Of a stretch of DNA of 8,095 nt, positions 6,435-8,095 are shown piece after piece. The notes beneath the pieces are model-generated. The model saw nothing but the letters and a program-made list of their open reading frames with translations, was not told the DNA's origin and made no database searches. Where the stretch lies: assembly GCA_046153015.1 (NCBI GenBank), contig JBJXGF010000204.1, positions 1-8,095 of the forward strand, written 5' to 3'. Origin of the DNA: JBJXGF01 sp046153015. GTDB lineage: Bacteria; Actinomycetota; Acidimicrobiia; Acidimicrobiales; CAIXPF01. The position numbers were made by a program, and so were the translations under genes. Each line of letters begins with the position of its first letter. The stretch's first letter is position 1.

Positions 6435-6507
6435 CCCCCGCGCCCGCCGCCGAGCTCTGGGATCGACGGGGGCTTCGTTGTCACACCCCGAGCGCATCAT
6501 GTCGGCC

Positions 6508-6987
6508 ATGACCCTTCGCGTCCTGCCGTCCCCCACCCCTGCCGGCGCTTCCCCCTCCTCTGCCGCTGCGGCCGAGCCCAGCCGCTGGGCCGAGCTGCGC
6601 CAGTGCGACCCCGAGCTGCGCCGCCAGGTCACCGCCGTGCGGGCCTGGGCGCTCGGCCAAGGCCGGGCGGTCGAGGCCGATGCGCTGACGCTGGTCTTCG
6701 CCGCCGCTCGCCCCGGCGACTGGACCGAGGCGAAGCTCACCGAGTTGGTCTGGACCGGGTGCTGGCGCTGCGCCCACGCCTTGGACGAGGAGGCGCCCGC
6801 CGGCGTGGGCGAGGCGCTCTGGGCCGCGCTCGGGTGGTTGGCCTCGGTCGACGGGCTGGGGCCGACCGCGGCGCCGCTGCCTCGGCTCCATGCGGTGCTG
6901 GTCGCCAACGCGGGGCTCGACGCGCAGGGTCGCGCCCGCCGGTCGCGCTCCCGGCCCCCCGCCGGGCCTCGCCGCTGGGCGGGCTGA
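6508..6987 (+). CDS. Hypothetical protein
   Basis: I do not recognise this protein. From ATG 6508 it has 159 aa. A disordered Pro/Ser/Ala N-terminus of about 25 residues precedes a probably helical domain. That domain contains RWAELRQCDPELRRQVTAV, ADALTLVFAAA and a WTEAKLTELVWTGCWRC segment with W-x2-C-W-x-C. The C-terminal 20 residues are Arg/Pro-rich and basic (RRSRSRPPAGPRRWAG). The composition is soluble, with no signal peptide or membrane segment. ATG 6499 and TTG 6478 are alternative starts, and no convincing ribosome binding site decides among them. CATCAT at 6495-6500 could be a poor -10 for a leaderless start at 6508. Codon bias matches the neighbours, so I judge it a real gene. It lies between the toxin and VOC genes with no obvious functional link. 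Confidence 0.6.
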   Translation: MTLRVLPSPTPAGASPSSAAAAEPSRWAELRQCDPELRRQVTAVRAWALGQGRAVEADALTLVFAAARPGDWTEAKLTELVWTGCWRCAHALDEEAPAGVGEALWAALGWLASVDGLGPTAAPLPRLHAVLVANAGLDAQGRARRSRSRPPAGPRRWAG

Positions 6988-6992
6988 GGGCC

Positions 6993-7015
6993 CGGCGCAG
7001 CCGAGCGCTGCGCCG
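6993..7015 (+). terminator. GC hairpin after the hypothetical gene
   Basis: A perfect 9-bp stem (6993-7001 with 7007-7015) and a 5-nt loop lie 5 nt after the stop codon. No T run follows; the sequence continues directly into TAGGCT. This is a compact, stable candidate terminator of the U-poor type. Confidence 0.4.
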
Positions 7016-7021
7016 TAGGCT
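7016..7021 (+). promoter_or_regulatory. Possible -10 element TAGGCT for the VOC gene
   Basis: TAGGCT fits TANNNT and directly follows the hairpin at 6993-7015. The transcript would have a leader of roughly 30 nt carrying GAGGAGG at 7048-7054, 5 nt before the ATG at 7060. No -35 is visible. Confidence 0.35.
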
Positions 7022-7059
7022 GGTCCGAGCGGCGGCCAGCCGAGGTCGAGGAGGCCACG

Positions 7060-7575
7060 ATGACCAGCACCGAGCGTCAGGCTCTCGATCGGCGGGCCGA
7101 GTGGGACCGGCTGCGAGCCGCCTACCTCCGCCCCCGAGCGCAACGCCCGCCGAGCGCGGCTCGGGGCATCCACCACCTGGCGCTGCTCTGCAGCGACGTC
7201 GAGCGGACGATCCGCTTTTACCAGGACGTGTTGGGGTTCCCGCTCGTCGAGCTGTTCGAGAACCGCGACTATCGCGGGTCGACGCACTTCTTCCACGACA
7301 TCGGCCACGGCAACCTGCTGGCCTTCTTCGACTTCCCCGATCTCGGCCTCGGGCCGTACCAGGAGGTGCTGGGCGGCTTGCACCATGTCGCCATCTCGGT
7401 CCCGGCCGAGCAGTGGGAGCAGATCCGGGCTCGGCTCGACGAGGCGGGCATCGCGCACGTGGGCGCCGAGCTCGGCGCTCCAAGCTCGCTGTACTTCAGC
7501 GACCCCGACGGCGTGCGCCTCGAGATCATCCGCGAGCCCTTGGGCGAGATGGGCGGGCGCGACCTCGGGGGGTGA
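7060..7575 (+). CDS. VOC-family (glyoxalase/bleomycin-resistance-fold) protein
   Basis: Vicinal oxygen chelate proteins are cytoplasmic metalloenzymes or small-molecule binders: glyoxalase I, extradiol dioxygenases, epimerases and resistance proteins. This one has 171 aa and two βαβββ units. Unit 1 runs from GIHHLALLCSDVERTIRFYQ (36-55) to about 95, and unit 2 from GLHHVAISV (106-114) to SDPDGVRLEII (147-157). Metal ligands are likely one of His38/39, one of His108/109, and Glu155; the fourth, in the LLAFFDF strand, is unclear. DVLGFPLVE is the usual family turn. About 35 charged, Arg-rich residues precede the domain, longer than is usual for the family. The strong ribosome binding site GAGGAGG fixes the start at ATG 7060. 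The substrate cannot be told from the sequence or neighbours. Confidence 0.9.
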   Translation: MTSTERQALDRRAEWDRLRAAYLRPRAQRPPSAARGIHHLALLCSDVERTIRFYQDVLGFPLVELFENRDYRGSTHFFHDIGHGNLLAFFDFPDLGLGPYQEVLGGLHHVAISVPAEQWEQIRARLDEAGIAHVGAELGAPSSLYFSDPDGVRLEIIREPLGEMGGRDLGG

Positions 7576-7635
7576 AAATGGGCCGGTCCCGCGAGGAGAT
7601 TGAGAGACTGTGTGGGGTTCGGGGGGAGGCGTGGT

Positions 7636-7699
7636 GCGGCTCGCGGGGAGGGCGAGCCGCCGCCCGAGCCCGAGCCGACGACCCGGGGCGAAGCGCCCC
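7636..7699 (+). terminator. Two strong hairpins between the VOC gene and the last gene
   Basis: The first hairpin is a perfect 9-bp stem (GCGGCTCGC 7636-7644 with GCGAGCCGC 7652-7660) and a 7-nt loop. The second is GGGGCG 7685-7690 with CGCCCC 7694-7699 and a 3-nt loop. No U-tract follows either. They may terminate the VOC transcript, or be structure in the 5' leader of the gene at 7761. The rest of the 185-nt gap shows no gene and no convincing promoter. Confidence 0.4.
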
Positions 7700-7750
7700 G
7701 CCGACCAGCAGCCCGGCCTGCGGCGCTGGACGCGAACCATTCGTTCCGTG

Positions 7751-7756
7751 AAGGAG
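7751..7756 (+). promoter_or_regulatory. Ribosome binding site that fixes the GTG start at 7761
   Basis: AAGGAG is a near-perfect Shine-Dalgarno sequence 4 nt before the GTG. It is the strongest such site in the window, and it selects the frame of the last gene over the overlapping open frames. Confidence 0.7.
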
Positions 7757-7760
7757 CACC

Positions 7761-8095
7761 GTGGACACCGACCCCCTGGACACCGACCCCAGCGACACCA
7801 ACCCCAGCGACACCGACCCCAGCGAGACCGAACCCGAGAACGAGACGGCCGCGACCGCCGCGACCGCCGCAGCCGATGAACCGGCGCCGCCCGGCCCAGC
7901 CGACCCGGTGCGGGCCGACACCGAGCCGGTGGAGACCGCACCAGGGGCAGCGGCATCGGTGAGCACCGAGGCGGGCGCGCCCGACGCCGCGCCCGCAGGC
8001 GGGCCCGTCTCGCCCGAAGCGACGCCGACCGGCTCGACGGCCGAGGGCCCCGCGCCCGCCGGCCCGAGCGGCGGGCTCGGCGCGACGACCCAGCC
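7761..8095 (+). CDS. N-terminal low-complexity part of an acidic Ala/Pro/Glu-rich protein (3' end outside the window)
   Basis: The frame is open from GTG 7761 to the edge, giving 111 complete codons. The N-terminus is a tandem pentapeptide, DTDPL, DTDPS, DTNPS, DTDPS, ETEPE. It is followed by an acidic to neutral region rich in Ala, Pro, Thr, Glu and Gly with no predicted fold, signal peptide or membrane segment. The visible part is therefore a disordered tail. Such tails precede the folded domains of several large actinobacterial proteins (for example translation, RNA-processing or DUF349-type proteins), but nothing here distinguishes these options. The strong ribosome binding site and steady codon bias support a real gene. 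The product is unidentified. Confidence 0.65.
   Translation, partial: MDTDPLDTDPSDTNPSDTDPSETEPENETAATAATAAADEPAPPGPADPVRADTEPVETAPGAAASVSTEAGAPDAAPAGGPVSPEATPTGSTAEGPAPAGPSGGLGATTQ
7764..7838 (+). repeat. Five tandem copies of a 15-bp unit
   Basis: The unit gacaccgaccccagc repeats in frame from 7764 to 7838. Copies 1, 2 and 4 are closest to the unit (copies 2 and 4 are exact), copy 3 differs by one base, and copy 5 is diverged. It encodes the DTDPS-type pentapeptide at the N-terminus of the last gene. Near-identity at the DNA level suggests recent slippage expansion. Confidence 0.85.

Noticed and set aside
6435..6472. Hairpin CCCCCG/CGGGGG after the toxin stop as a terminator
   Set aside because: The stem is only 6 bp with a 26-nt loop in very GC-rich DNA; it could easily be chance.
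3888..7070. A 1060-codon open frame on the minus strand across the SDR, lipoprotein, toxin-antitoxin and hypothetical genes
   Set aside because: It is a GC-driven antisense frame: low-complexity Arg/Ala/Gly composition, no domain, and it overlaps five convincing plus-strand genes.
6481..7956. A 491-codon minus-strand frame opposite the hypothetical and VOC genes
   Set aside because: It is composed of Arg/Gly/Pro-rich shadow sequence and runs through two plus-strand genes and the repeat.
7600..7962. Plus-strand open frame beginning at 7600
   Set aside because: It overlaps the GTG 7761 gene in another frame, and its translation is Arg/Pro-rich shadow. The strong ribosome binding site at 7751 supports the other frame.

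Overview
The window is very GC-rich and densely coding. The genes show strong bias for G/C in third codon positions, GTG starts, TANNNT -10 elements placed 6-10 nt before start codons (leaderless-type transcripts), and a TTGTCCACA DnaA-box word. Together these suggest a high-GC actinomycete (Actinomycetota), perhaps an Acidimicrobiia-like lineage. The class-level guess is inference. The left edge is a run of 46 C that looks like an assembly or sequencing artefact at a contig end, so the leftmost gene is cut there.

Layout. (1) 47-734, minus strand: a Maf-type nucleotide pyrophosphatase whose reading frame continues without a stop through a Pro/Cys-rich linker into the N-terminus of an acylphosphatase domain, an apparent Maf-acylphosphatase fusion cut by the edge. 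(2) 735-856: a divergent intergenic region with three DnaA-box-like words and a -10 element. (3) 857-1555, plus: protein-L-isoaspartate O-methyltransferase. (4) 1641-4913, plus: a two-gene operon with a leaderless-type promoter. It holds a xanthine dehydrogenase/CoxL-family molybdopterin subunit without its usual FAD and Fe-S partners, then an SDR-fold protein that lacks the catalytic lysine. (5) 5059-5763, plus: a lipoprotein with a disordered Ala/Pro linker and a duplicated two-cysteine domain. (6) 5832-6434, plus: a toxin-antitoxin pair (AbrB/SpoVT-fold antitoxin, RelE-like toxin). (7) 6508-6987, plus: an unrecognised protein. (8) 7060-7575, plus: a VOC (glyoxalase-fold) protein. (9) 7761 to the right edge, plus: the N-terminus of a protein that is entirely low-complexity as far as visible, opening with a five-residue tandem repeat.

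Most of this is compact chromosomal housekeeping or metabolic DNA with short gaps. No insertion sequence, prophage, CRISPR, tRNA or rRNA was seen. Several stop codons are followed closely by GC-rich hairpins, most without a clear U-tract. The points most worth checking are the Maf-acylphosphatase fusion, the DnaA boxes at the divergent promoter, the SDR-fold protein without its catalytic Lys behind an orphan molybdenum hydroxylase subunit, and the duplicated cysteine-pair lipoprotein.
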